The notes under the pieces are model-generated. The model ran no database searches. It had not been told where the DNA came from and worked only from the letters and a program-made list of their open reading frames with translations. From an uncultured Sulfitobacter sp. (lineage in GTDB: Bacteria; Pseudomonadota; Alphaproteobacteria; Rhodobacterales; Rhodobacteraceae): a DNA stretch of 64,000 nt. Positions 35,426-43,581 of this stretch are shown here, piece after piece. Numbering within the stretch: the stretch's first letter is position 1; each line of letters opens with the position of its first letter. Both the position numbers and the translations under genes were made by a program. The stretch covers positions 1 through 64,000 of the forward strand of contig CANLOQ010000002.1 in the NCBI GenBank assembly GCA_947492925.1, in the 5' to 3' direction.

Positions 35426-35905
35426 TTGGATGGTCCCTGAAATGCTTGCTTCACAATTCTAACGCCGGAAAAAGACAAGAAAATGTCGCAAGGTGAAAAA
35501 GATGTATGCTTACAAGGGGGGAACAAAATACGTCACCCTTCCGCGATGAACAAAGCACGAAACCGTGGTTTTGGCAATATTTCCATCGTTATTTCGTGTA
35601 TTTTCGCCCCTGATATGCGGGGTTTTTCCGATGTCTGCGGTCTGAGGGAAGTGTGGGCAGGTCACCGGTGTTTGGCTAAGGCACTGCACGCAAAGGATGA
35701 ATCGCAGTGTACTTTTCCGCCGATGCTTGTGCCACTGGCGGTGTCCCCAAGGGTCGGGTCGGGCTTGAATTCAATGACAGATTGAATTTCTTTTATGGCT
35801 TCCGGCAAATCAGGTATTTTGCGTCCGGCAACCTGACATCTTATTGTAACATGCCGGTTCCAGAGTGATACCGGCGACCGGATCTGCAGATTGACAAGGA
35901 CACCC
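35426..35905. other. 480-bp intergenic region between the protease and aquaporin genes
   Basis: No convincing gene. A 100-codon open frame at 35483-35785 has neither a ribosome site nor protein-like composition. The region must hold the divergent promoters of the protease and aquaporin genes and contains one clear inverted repeat at 35768-35788. Confidence 0.6.
35768..35788. promoter_or_regulatory. 8-bp inverted repeat upstream of the aquaporin gene
   Basis: AATTCAAT (35768-35775) and ATTGAATT (35781-35788) are perfect inverted copies separated by GACAG. It lies 117 bp upstream of the aquaporin ATG. The TTCAA/TTGAA symmetry recalls ArsR/SmtB-type operators, which often govern AqpS-type aquaglyceroporins, but no arsR gene is in view. 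Confidence 0.45.
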
Positions 35906-36571
35906 ATGATGACGTTGGACCGCCGCCTGATGGCCGAAGCACTTGGCACGTTCTCATTGTTGGCAACCGTGGTTGGTTCGGGGATCATGGCTGAACGGTT
36001 GGCAGGCGGGAACGTGGCAGTGGCGCTTTTGGGCAATACCATTCCAACGGGTGCCATTCTGGTGGTGCTGATCACGATCTTCGGGCCGATATCGGGCGCG
36101 CATTTCAATCCTGCCGTAACGCTGTGCTTTGCGCTGCGGCGGGAGATTGCCGCGCGGGAAGGGCTGCTTTATGCGGCTGTGCAGGTGATTGGCGGGATCG
36201 CGGGTGTGCTTGCGGCGCATATCATGTTCGAGCATCCGATTTTTGATCCGTCCCAGACCGCGCGCACCGGTGTTGGGCAATGGACCGGTGAATTCGTGGC
36301 GACGTTCGGGCTGATCGGTACAATTCTGGCCTGTCTCAAGGCGCGCCCGACCGCCGTGCCGATGGCTGTGGGCCTTTATATCACGGCGGCCTATTGGTTC
36401 ACGTCGTCCACGTCTTTTGCGAACCCTGCGGTGACCATCGCGCGGGGGTTTTCCAATACGTTCGCGGGCATTGCACCTGTGGACGTGCTGGCCTTTATCC
36501 TTGTGCAACTGGTCGCGGCGGTTTTGGCAACATGGTTTTTCCGCTGGCTACTGGCGGATACGGCGCATTAG
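35906..36571 (+). CDS. Aquaporin / MIP-family channel
   Basis: A 221-residue MIP channel with six hydrophobic segments and both half-helix NPA motifs intact: HFNPAVT near residue 73 and SFANPAVTIARGF near 178. The start is ATG 35906 after AAGG; a TTG 15 nt upstream is less likely. It could be a water, glycerol or small-metalloid channel; sequence reading alone does not separate AqpZ from AqpS types. It is monocistronic, with a 205-bp gap before the convergent RDD-FHA gene. Confidence 0.88.
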   Translation: MMTLDRRLMAEALGTFSLLATVVGSGIMAERLAGGNVAVALLGNTIPTGAILVVLITIFGPISGAHFNPAVTLCFALRREIAAREGLLYAAVQVIGGIAGVLAAHIMFEHPIFDPSQTARTGVGQWTGEFVATFGLIGTILACLKARPTAVPMAVGLYITAAYWFTSSTSFANPAVTIARGFSNTFAGIAPVDVLAFILVQLVAAVLATWFFRWLLADTAH

Positions 36572-36776
36572 CGGGCGTCAGGTCGGCACCCCTGATCGGC
36601 GGTCATGGGTATGGCGGGCAGGTTTTGAAGGACGGGGCTGTGGTCTTGGAATACAGATTGATGCTTTGACGAGATGATCTTCGTGGGCTGTAATGATTGT
36701 TAGTCGGGCGGCAATTGAATTGGTGACGGTAGAACGCCTTCATAGTCACGGTTCCTCGGTTTGGCAGCGCAAAAGG

Positions 36777-37544
36777 TCAGCGCCTGAGTTCGATCTGGAC
36801 ACCGCCGAGGGAGAAGTTTGTTTCGTCGCGGATCGAACGTGCTTCGTTTGCCTTGAGTTTTTGCCCGCCCAACACCGTACCATGTGATGATGGTTTGGCG
36901 CCGTTGCCATCTCGGATGAAGAGACGGTTCTTGTGTAGAATGAGGCTTGCGTGTTGCCCCGAAACCGACCGGTCGGACTCGCTAAAAACGACATCAGCCC
37001 ATTTTCCATCTCGCCCAAAACGTACTTCACCGTGCTTTCTGAACCTAGGGATCGTATTCAAGCGCGCAGATCGCGTTCTCAGTGAACCTGACTTAATAAC
37101 AAGACGCCACTCACCCATATCTGTGTTTTGAGCGGCCGCAATTGGCGAATGCCATACGACACCGGCTTTGGTATCATAGCGTGCGGGAATGACGGGGTTC
37201 ACTCCGGTGAGGCCCAACGTCGATAGCTTGCCAGCAGCCCGACGCATTCTAGCTTTTCTGGAGAGTGGTTTGCCTTGACTATCGCATGCCTTTAACCCCA
37301 GAACCATACGCCCCACGGAAAGACCGCCTAAGATGAGTTCTGAAATAGCCCAATAGAGCAGAACGCATGATCCAAATATAGCAATGGTCCGTGCCAAAGC
37401 GGGAACATCATACGGTTCAAGAACACGGTCGATAGGTTGGATCAGCATCGAGGTCAGGGCCAAGATGATGGTAAAATCGAGGAGTGCCGCCGTTGTCAGC
37501 AGAAGCGGTGAACAACGGGCGTTCAACGCGCCAGGTTTGCGCAT
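36777..37544 (-). CDS. RDD membrane protein with cytoplasmic FHA domain
   Basis: A 255-residue protein. The N-terminal half (about 15-115) is an RDD-type two-to-three-helix membrane domain (LLDFTIILALTSMLIQ, GLSVGRMVLGLKACDSQGK). The C-terminal part (about 165-255) is a forkhead-associated domain with the phosphothreonine-pocket pattern FGRDGKWADVV, SVSGQHASL and a final GTVLGG. It is predicted to bind threonine-phosphorylated proteins at the membrane. It shares one base with the upstream membrane gene (TGATG). The pair diverges from the kinase/FHA operon and is probably part of the same system. Confidence 0.8.
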   Translation of the reverse strand: MRKPGALNARCSPLLLTTAALLDFTIILALTSMLIQPIDRVLEPYDVPALARTIAIFGSCVLLYWAISELILGGLSVGRMVLGLKACDSQGKPLSRKARMRRAAGKLSTLGLTGVNPVIPARYDTKAGVVWHSPIAAAQNTDMGEWRLVIKSGSLRTRSARLNTIPRFRKHGEVRFGRDGKWADVVFSESDRSVSGQHASLILHKNRLFIRDGNGAKPSSHGTVLGGQKLKANEARSIRDETNFSLGGVQIELRR

Positions 37545-38131
37545 CAGTATTGCCCCGCAAGTGTGAGTGCGGTCAGCGCAACGCTCACGAACCCGAAGGT
37601 CATCAGTGCCAGCGCTCTGTCTCTGATCACACTGTTCCCAGCTTGATCAGCTTGCATCCGGAATTGAAATGCCGCGATCCACAATGCAACACCAAGTCCG
37701 ATTGCTGCAAAAACCTGAAGTTCTGGCAGATGCTTATTTTGGTTGAAAACAGCAAGCCAGTCGACCGAGAAAATTAGAAGGCATCCGCAGATTGCGGCTG
37801 TAAGAATGCCCAGCACCCGGCGTCCTTCAGATGGATCTTTGCTGAGCCATCCAACAAATACGCCCAATATCCATCCCATAGATGCAGATATGACCAGTAA
37901 TGCAACCACGCGCAGAGGGAGTGGTGAGCTTGCTAGATCGATTGCGCTTGCCCGTCCTCCGACCGCCGATGCTGTTCCCATCACGGCCAGACCGCCGCCA
38001 AAAAGCGCGCCGATGTGTGCAATGAAGTCCATCATTTTGTTAAAGATGGTGATGCTGTTGGACGTTTGGCTTAGTCCTGCTTTGACGCTGCTGATCGCTT
38101 TTGATGTTCGAAATTGTTTGAGCATTCTCAA
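37544..38131 (-). CDS. Multi-helix membrane protein of unknown function
   Basis: A 195-residue protein with about four membrane segments (around 35-58, 74-97, 107-128 and 140-158) and a final one at 172-191. No motif is recognised. Its stop shares a base with the start of the RDD-FHA gene, so both are co-translated. It is probably a membrane partner of the RDD-FHA protein. Confidence 0.65.
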   Translation of the reverse strand: MRMLKQFRTSKAISSVKAGLSQTSNSITIFNKMMDFIAHIGALFGGGLAVMGTASAVGGRASAIDLASSPLPLRVVALLVISASMGWILGVFVGWLSKDPSEGRRVLGILTAAICGCLLIFSVDWLAVFNQNKHLPELQVFAAIGLGVALWIAAFQFRMQADQAGNSVIRDRALALMTFGFVSVALTALTLAGQY

Positions 38132-38717
38132 TTGATGCTAGAGGTTGCCCATGCAGTCAATAATGCCATCGCGCTGTTAGGTGTGATTTTGCCCTTCTGC
38201 AGTCAGGAAAGCACTGTGTCATCTGGCAACAGCGGCCCGCAAGTGCGTGTGCTATAAAACACAAATTACTCCGTTAATTTATAGACTAAGTGTGAATCGA
38301 AAAGCAACCTGAGCGTGCATACTCCATCGAGGGCGGTTATTTTTCAAGTCCCGAAAGTGGAAATCTCAAATGTCAAGAAAATAAATTGAATGACCCAGAA
38401 ACGGTCTTTTGGTTTCTTTTCGAACCTTCCAGCGACTGCCTGATTATCATCACGTCCTCCGTGATCTGCATAGCAAAGAACGGCATAAGGCGGTTGAAGG
38501 CACCATTCTGAACATGCAGAAAATAAGTTAAGTGATTGGTATAATAATGAAAAAATCTGAAGGTGAAGCATTGCTGCACACGCAGCAACAAGTCAATCCA
38601 CCTTTAAAGAGTTTGGGATTGCGCCCCCAGAAATCAAAATCAAGAATCATTGCACATAGGCAAAAAACCGCTAGCGTGATGGTTGTATGAAAGAATAGAA
38701 CCATAAGGGGATAGGTT
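38132..38717. other. 586-bp A+T-rich intergenic region upstream of the kinase/FHA operon
   Basis: No gene is supported; the open frames here are short and lack ribosome sites. It separates the divergent RDD-FHA pair from the main operon and must hold both promoters. The only strong element seen is an extended -10 box at 38537-38545. Confidence 0.6.
38537..38545 (+). promoter_or_regulatory. Extended -10 promoter element of the kinase/FHA operon
   Basis: TGGTATAAT is a perfect extended -10 element (TGnTATAAT). No good -35 box lies at 17 bp, which extended -10 promoters tolerate. It would give an untranslated leader of about 165 nt before the first lipoprotein gene at 38718. Confidence 0.45.
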
Positions 38718-39434
38718 TTGAAGACTTATTTTGTAGGCTTTTTGGTGGCGTGTTTTACCTTTTTGTCGGCGTGTACCGAAGAAAGTATGCAAGTCGCAAA
38801 CAGCGGTGCGGGCTCATCTGCGGGAAAAACAGCGGCTGAAAAGCAACTGGAAACGCAAGCTCGTAGTTTGAATCAGGTTTCACAGAATATTATCGTCAAG
38901 AACACAATTGAAGGTGCCGCGATTGGGGCCGCTGCAGGCTGTGGCATTGCGCTTATCCTTGGTGGTGACTCCAGCGATTGCCTTCGAGGCGCTGCGGTTG
39001 GCGGTGTTGCAGGAGGTATCGGTGGCAATGCAGTTGGACGTGAGGCCGCGGCAAAAAATGAACAGATCGTTAAGACAGCCGAAGTTGTGCGCAACCTGAG
39101 CCAGGTTTCAAAGCGCTTGAATGGTGTTGAATCTCAACTGGCGGCAGTTGTGCGCAGTCAGAACGCAGAGATCAGATCCCTGCGCCGTCAGGTGGCAGCA
39201 AAGCAAGTGCCCAAGGCCAGGCTGGATGCGCGTGTCAGGGCGATCAACTCGAACCGTCGTGCTGTCCGCAGTGAGCTTGCGAAGTCCGAAAACAACGTAG
39301 TTAAGGCCAGCAATCAACTCAACTCTGCGCGCAGTAAGGGCCAAGGTGGTCTGGGTACAGCGCAAAAAGCAGCGGCTTCTAACAAGGCGCGGTTGGCTAA
39401 GGTCAGAGGGTCCATCAAGCTGATTGATGCCTGA
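38718..39434 (+). CDS. Glycine-zipper lipoprotein
   Basis: A 238-residue lipoprotein, TTG start, with lipobox LSAC at residues 17-20. Two glycine-zipper stretches (AAIGAAAGCGIALILGG and GAAVGGVAGGIGGNAVG) at about 65-115 can insert in a membrane. A coiled-coil basic domain follows (about 120-238). First gene of the long operon. By position and localisation it could do the job of TagQ, the outer-membrane lipoprotein of the TagQRST pathway, but I see no sequence proof of that. Confidence 0.7.
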   Translation: MKTYFVGFLVACFTFLSACTEESMQVANSGAGSSAGKTAAEKQLETQARSLNQVSQNIIVKNTIEGAAIGAAAGCGIALILGGDSSDCLRGAAVGGVAGGIGGNAVGREAAAKNEQIVKTAEVVRNLSQVSKRLNGVESQLAAVVRSQNAEIRSLRRQVAAKQVPKARLDARVRAINSNRRAVRSELAKSENNVVKASNQLNSARSKGQGGLGTAQKAAASNKARLAKVRGSIKLIDA

Positions 39435-39516
39435 AGTCGGACAGAAACGGCCCGCTGCCTGGGATTGTGCCAAGCAGCGGGTGCTCAACCATCTTCAACA
39501 TTTAGGAACGTACGAC

Positions 39517-39981
39517 GTGAAAAACTCAATGTTTAGAATGAAATTGGCAACCGCTTTGGTTGCTATTGGTGGTCTTGCGGGGTGTACCGGATCCACCAAT
39601 CCTGAAACTGCGACGCTTTTTGACAACATAAATAATCTGAACAGTGGTGAATATGACCGCCAGATTTCTTCGAATGAGGCGCAGGCGGCTGCGATCCTTC
39701 GGAACAATCAAGCAGCTGAAAAGCGGATTTCTGGCTTGCAACGTCAGCGTGCAGCTAACAGCGGTGCCATTTCGCGGCTGAAATCTCAGGTCGCGTCCGC
39801 CCGTCAATCGGCAGCAAATGCCCGGTCGCGTGTTTCAGGAAACGGAGCCAAGACGGCACAACTGAATTCACTCGAAGCGCAACTTGCGAGTGTTTCTTCT
39901 GAGATCAACTCAGGGAATGCCGATAGCCGTATTGCTTCTGCAGAGCTAAGCCGGATCACCCGCGCGATCAAAGCGCTGTAA
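39517..39981 (+). CDS. Coiled-coil lipoprotein
   Basis: A 154-residue lipoprotein with lipobox LAGC near residue 21; the start is GTG 39517 after AGGAA, with ATGs at 39529 and 39538 as alternatives. After the cysteine nearly the whole chain is Ala/Gln/Ser/Arg-rich coiled coil (AEKRISGLQRQRAANSGA, LNSLEAQLASVSSEINSG). It lies 82 nt after the glycine-zipper lipoprotein, which has a similar coiled-coil tail, so the two may pair in the envelope. Confidence 0.65.
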   Translation: MKNSMFRMKLATALVAIGGLAGCTGSTNPETATLFDNINNLNSGEYDRQISSNEAQAAAILRNNQAAEKRISGLQRQRAANSGAISRLKSQVASARQSAANARSRVSGNGAKTAQLNSLEAQLASVSSEINSGNADSRIASAELSRITRAIKAL

Positions 39982-40071
39982 GTCAAGATCAAGCGCTCTT
40001 CTCTATTTGTGAGATGGCGCTGGTTTGCCTTTGGCCATCTCTGGTTCCCAAACTCATCCCAATACAACAAA

Positions 40072-41676
40072 ATGAGGTCCGCTTTGACCTACTCTAAACA
40101 AAAACTAAGACGCCCTGGCCGAGCTGGCTTTGGACTGGTTCTCAGTTGTATGCTCTTTGCCGGAAGCGCCTACGCACAGGATGAGGAACTGCCCTCCCGG
40201 GTTCCGGCGACGGGTCTTGCGATATTGGATTGCGCACCGGCGCGGCCTGCGCCGGAGAATAGTTGTGTGGTCCGCGTTCCGTCGAACAAAGCTCTCAAGG
40301 ACTTGGGATCAAAACCGCTGACCGACAAGGAAACCAGTTTTAGGATTGTGCGAACTGATGGACGCCTTCCTGCCGGGGTGACAATTTCTTCGACTCTGAT
40401 TTTGGTTGATCTTTCGAAGGGGCCGAACAATGGCCGCGTGGGCCAGTGGCCTGTGGAACGTGCGCAGATTAAGAGGATTGTTGAAGGCCTGCCTGAGAAC
40501 GGCGAGGTTGCTGTCTATGGCTTTGGGGCCGATCTTCAGCGACAATCCAGTTTCTCTGACAGTCGCGCGGATGCTGCGGACGCAATCGCGGAGATGGAAC
40601 TGACCCAGAACAACACAATTCTCAGCTCGAACGTTGCCTCGGCCATTGAACTGCTGGCTGATCGCGACAATGCGATTTTGAAGAACCTAATTATTATTTC
40701 TGATGGAGATGAAGAAGGAGTCGGAGACACAGACGCCATCGGGGAAGCGGCAGCAACCGCTGGCGTGACGCTTTCTGCGGTTGGTATGTTTTGGCGAACT
40801 GAAAGCAACACCGCGACCAGCCGCGGCATCGACGTTCTGAACAGAATCACCGCGCCGCAGAACGGATTAATGCAGCCTGTTTTCCTGCGGGATCGAGCGT
40901 CGGTTGCTGCAAGTGTCGACGACTTTTCTGAGCGATATGCAGATTCCATTTCGGATTCTGGTTTGATTTTGCCGGATCAAGACAGCGCTGGTGAAGCTCA
41001 GATTACGGTGAAAATGGATGTCCCGGTAACGGGCGCATCAAATGAAACGCGGGAAGAGGTGTTCGTTGTCAAATTCACGCCGTCAGCCGCCAACGATGGC
41101 GCAGATAGTGCGGAAGAGAATGCAGATGGCATCGAGGAAGACACTGCTGCGCCTGACGAGAGCAAGATTTTTGGATTTGACGCGCTTTATGTTTACGCTG
41201 CTGCAGGGAGCATTGTATTTTTGCTGCTGCTTTTGCTGCTTCTCTTGGTCCGGCGAAGCCGCCAAGAGGATGATGATCAGTCAGGGGTAGATGACCTGAT
41301 GATGGCGAATGATGGCACAGATTCGACACCGACCAGGTTTGAAGATGAGCCGACACCGGCGGTCAGGGCTGCCCCTGCACCGAAACCAGTTTCCGCCTAT
41401 CTGGTCCGCATTGACAGCGGCGAAAGGCTGCCTATCCGTGGCAACAGGATTGCTGTTGGTCGGTCTTCTACAAATGGAATCACGATGCCTGATCACGGCA
41501 TAAGCCGGGTCCACGCGGAGTTGAGTCGAAACGGTGAAGGCGGCTTTTCCCTGACTGATATGGACAGTCTGAACGGAACATTCGTCAATGAAAAGAAAGT
41601 GACCGGCACAGTCGTAGTTAAGATCGGTGATGTGCTGGGGTTTGGAAAAGTGCGTGCGAAACTTGTTCTGCCATAA
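40072..41676 (+). CDS. Periplasmic vWA - transmembrane - cytoplasmic FHA protein
   Basis: A 534-residue protein with a signal peptide (about 1-35, ending GSAYAQ), a vWA domain in the periplasm (about 100-290, VDLSKG at the MIDAS position and IISDGDEEG later), a run of hydrophobic residues with nine consecutive Leu (about 376-397) followed by RRSR, an acidic linker, and a C-terminal FHA domain (about 445-534: VGRSSTNGITM, ISRVHAEL, SLNGTFVN). The MIDAS serine pattern is degenerate. The order of parts places a ligand-binding domain outside and a phosphothreonine reader inside the cell. Confidence 0.82.
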   Translation: MRSALTYSKQKLRRPGRAGFGLVLSCMLFAGSAYAQDEELPSRVPATGLAILDCAPARPAPENSCVVRVPSNKALKDLGSKPLTDKETSFRIVRTDGRLPAGVTISSTLILVDLSKGPNNGRVGQWPVERAQIKRIVEGLPENGEVAVYGFGADLQRQSSFSDSRADAADAIAEMELTQNNTILSSNVASAIELLADRDNAILKNLIIISDGDEEGVGDTDAIGEAAATAGVTLSAVGMFWRTESNTATSRGIDVLNRITAPQNGLMQPVFLRDRASVAASVDDFSERYADSISDSGLILPDQDSAGEAQITVKMDVPVTGASNETREEVFVVKFTPSAANDGADSAEENADGIEEDTAAPDESKIFGFDALYVYAAAGSIVFLLLLLLLLLVRRSRQEDDDQSGVDDLMMANDGTDSTPTRFEDEPTPAVRAAPAPKPVSAYLVRIDSGERLPIRGNRIAVGRSSTNGITMPDHGISRVHAELSRNGEGGFSLTDMDSLNGTFVNEKKVTGTVVVKIGDVLGFGKVRAKLVLP

Positions 41677-41720
41677 CCGCACTTTCAAGACATGTAGCCT
41701 GAAACACGGGGAGAGAAATA

Positions 41721-42338
41721 ATGGGAAACGATAAGACGAGCTGGCTGAACCTAGACGATGATGACGACGATCTGAGCGGAGGTCATCAAGGGGGCGGTTT
41801 TACCGAAAGCCTCCCGGACGACGACGGCGGTGCCGGTCCGACACGGCATGTTCCGACCGGGATAGATGCTTCGGAGATGCGTACACAGTTTGAACCCACG
41901 GCAGAAAAGACCGAGATTTATCACGCTGGTTTGGGTGATGGTTTTGCTGGGAGTGGTGCCTTTGATCCAATGACAGATCCTATCGTTGGTTGGTTGGTGA
42001 TCGTGCAAGGACCTGGCATGGGCAAATCTGTCAACCTGGGTGCGGGCATGAACACCCTTGGCCGGGACGAAGGCGAACGCGTATCCTTAAACTTTGGTGA
42101 CACGCTTATCTCAGGCAATGACCATTTGCGAATAATTTACGATGACGCGAACCGCACTTTCTTCGTGGCACCTGGTTCTGGCCGCAACATTTCTCGGGTC
42201 AACGGCCAGATCATTGCCACCACTGCGCAACTTGAGAATTACGCCCTTTTGGAACTGTCCAAAAAAACTCATGTCCGCTTTGTCGCTTTTTGCAATGAGG
42301 CATTCGACTGGGCGGACCTTGCTGACCAAAACAAGTAA
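41721..42338 (+). CDS. Cytoplasmic FHA-domain protein
   Basis: A 205-residue soluble protein. The N-terminus is acidic and disordered-looking (LNLDDDDDDLSGG), followed by threonine-rich segments (HVPTGIDASEMRTQFEPTAE) that could be kinase targets. The C-terminal FHA domain (about 90-190) keeps the pocket Arg (TLGRDEGE), a Ser-His pair (ISGNDHLRI) and Asn (SRVNGQII). It is the best candidate in the operon for the Fha-type hub that is phosphorylated and read out. It lies 44 nt after the vWA-FHA gene and 10 nt before the phosphatase gene. Confidence 0.78.
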   Translation: MGNDKTSWLNLDDDDDDLSGGHQGGGFTESLPDDDGGAGPTRHVPTGIDASEMRTQFEPTAEKTEIYHAGLGDGFAGSGAFDPMTDPIVGWLVIVQGPGMGKSVNLGAGMNTLGRDEGERVSLNFGDTLISGNDHLRIIYDDANRTFFVAPGSGRNISRVNGQIIATTAQLENYALLELSKKTHVRFVAFCNEAFDWADLADQNK

Positions 42339-42348
42339 GGTTTGATAA

Positions 42349-43569
42349 ATGGCTAACATAGCAAGCAAGCAGATTGTCGGCACGCGCGATGTGCAAGAGG
42401 ATTCTTGTGAGCTTGTTTTTCAGAATGAGCATGACCCTGCTTCTGACATCCTGATGGTCTTGTCCGACGGTATGGGAGGCCATGCCGGTGGTGAGATTGC
42501 GTCCAATTTGGCCTGCAAAACGTTTGTACGCCATTTCGTGTCAGAAGCGACTGCAACAAAACCGCGGGCGCGTCTTGAAGAAGCTTTGCGCATCGCGAAC
42601 GCGGCAATAGGTGAGAAAATTGCTGCGGAGCCCGATCTTAAAGGAATGGGATGCACAATTGTTGCCGCAGTAAAAGTCGACACGAGGCTGAGCTTTATAT
42701 CGGTTGGAGATTCTGTTGTATTTCTTTTTCGTAAAGGCAAATTATCACGCGTGAATGCCGACCATTCGCTTTATGGCGAATTGAATGAAATGGTGCAGGT
42801 AGGCAAGCTGACGCAGGCCGAAGCCGATGCACATCCAAAGCGCAATGCGCTGAGGGCTGCTGTGATGGGATCACCAATTGCGCTCGTGGATCTCGAGGTA
42901 ATTGACCTGCAACCCGATGACTTGATTGTGCTTGCGACAGACGGCCTTGAAACCCTGAAAGACGCAGAGATTTCAAAGATACTGTCAAAAGAGGATCGGC
43001 CCGATATGCGCGCCCTTTGTTCTGACCTGCTCAATGCGGTCGAGGCAAAGAAACGTACCAACCAAGACAACACTACTGTCATAGCTTTCCGTCATTCCAT
43101 TGGAGAGCGCACGTCAGCTGCACCTGATAATCCGTGGTGGAATGCCAGCGGACAACCGCAGCGGATGCGGAAAACACAGCCCTTGGTGTTGATTGGTGCA
43201 GCAGCCTTCTTCCTTATTTTGCTCGTTTTTATCGTTTGGCTTGTCACCCGCGACAACAGCGTGCCGCAAATGGAGCCAGAGCCAACGCAGGTCAATACGC
43301 CAGTCACACCGGGCCCCTCGCAGAGTATTGAAGGAGAAAGTGAGCCCATTCGCAGGCAGGATCAAAGCGTCACAACGCAAGACGACGTCGACGTTCCGGG
43401 TGCTGATACGACCGAGGAGCAACTGCCGAAGGTCGATGACCTTTCTCCGCAAGGAAATCAGACGGAAACGGAGAGGGTTGTGCCGGAGGCAGATGTCTCG
43501 GTTTCGCCCAACGGATCGGTTCCTTTCGGGGACGATGTTTCTGAAACCCCGCTCCAACAATCACCGTGA
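42349..43569 (+). CDS. pppA-like: PP2C-type Ser/Thr phosphatase with membrane helix and periplasmic tail
   Basis: A 406-residue protein. Residues 1-250 are a PP2C domain with its metal motifs: GTRDVQEDS, LSDGMGGHAGGE, VGDSVVFL, LATDGLET and QDNTT. A membrane helix follows (about 278-299, LVLIGAAAFFLILLVFIVWLV), then a tail of about 105 residues rich in Pro, Glu, Gln and Thr that would lie in the periplasm. It should dephosphorylate the FHA proteins and kinases of the operon, like PppA. Pseudomonas PppA has no such tail as far as I know. Confidence 0.88.
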   Translation: MANIASKQIVGTRDVQEDSCELVFQNEHDPASDILMVLSDGMGGHAGGEIASNLACKTFVRHFVSEATATKPRARLEEALRIANAAIGEKIAAEPDLKGMGCTIVAAVKVDTRLSFISVGDSVVFLFRKGKLSRVNADHSLYGELNEMVQVGKLTQAEADAHPKRNALRAAVMGSPIALVDLEVIDLQPDDLIVLATDGLETLKDAEISKILSKEDRPDMRALCSDLLNAVEAKKRTNQDNTTVIAFRHSIGERTSAAPDNPWWNASGQPQRMRKTQPLVLIGAAAFFLILLVFIVWLVTRDNSVPQMEPEPTQVNTPVTPGPSQSIEGESEPIRRQDQSVTTQDDVDVPGADTTEEQLPKVDDLSPQGNQTETERVVPEADVSVSPNGSVPFGDDVSETPLQQSP

Positions 43570-43581
43570 TGGACCCACGAC

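Noticed and set aside
35483-35785. A 100-codon open frame between the protease and aquaporin genes
   Set aside because: No ribosome site, odd composition, and it lies where divergent promoters are expected.
38344-38591. Two overlapping minus-strand open frames of 72-75 codons upstream of the kinase operon
   Set aside because: No ribosome site, no motif, and overlapping frames in an A+T-rich promoter region.
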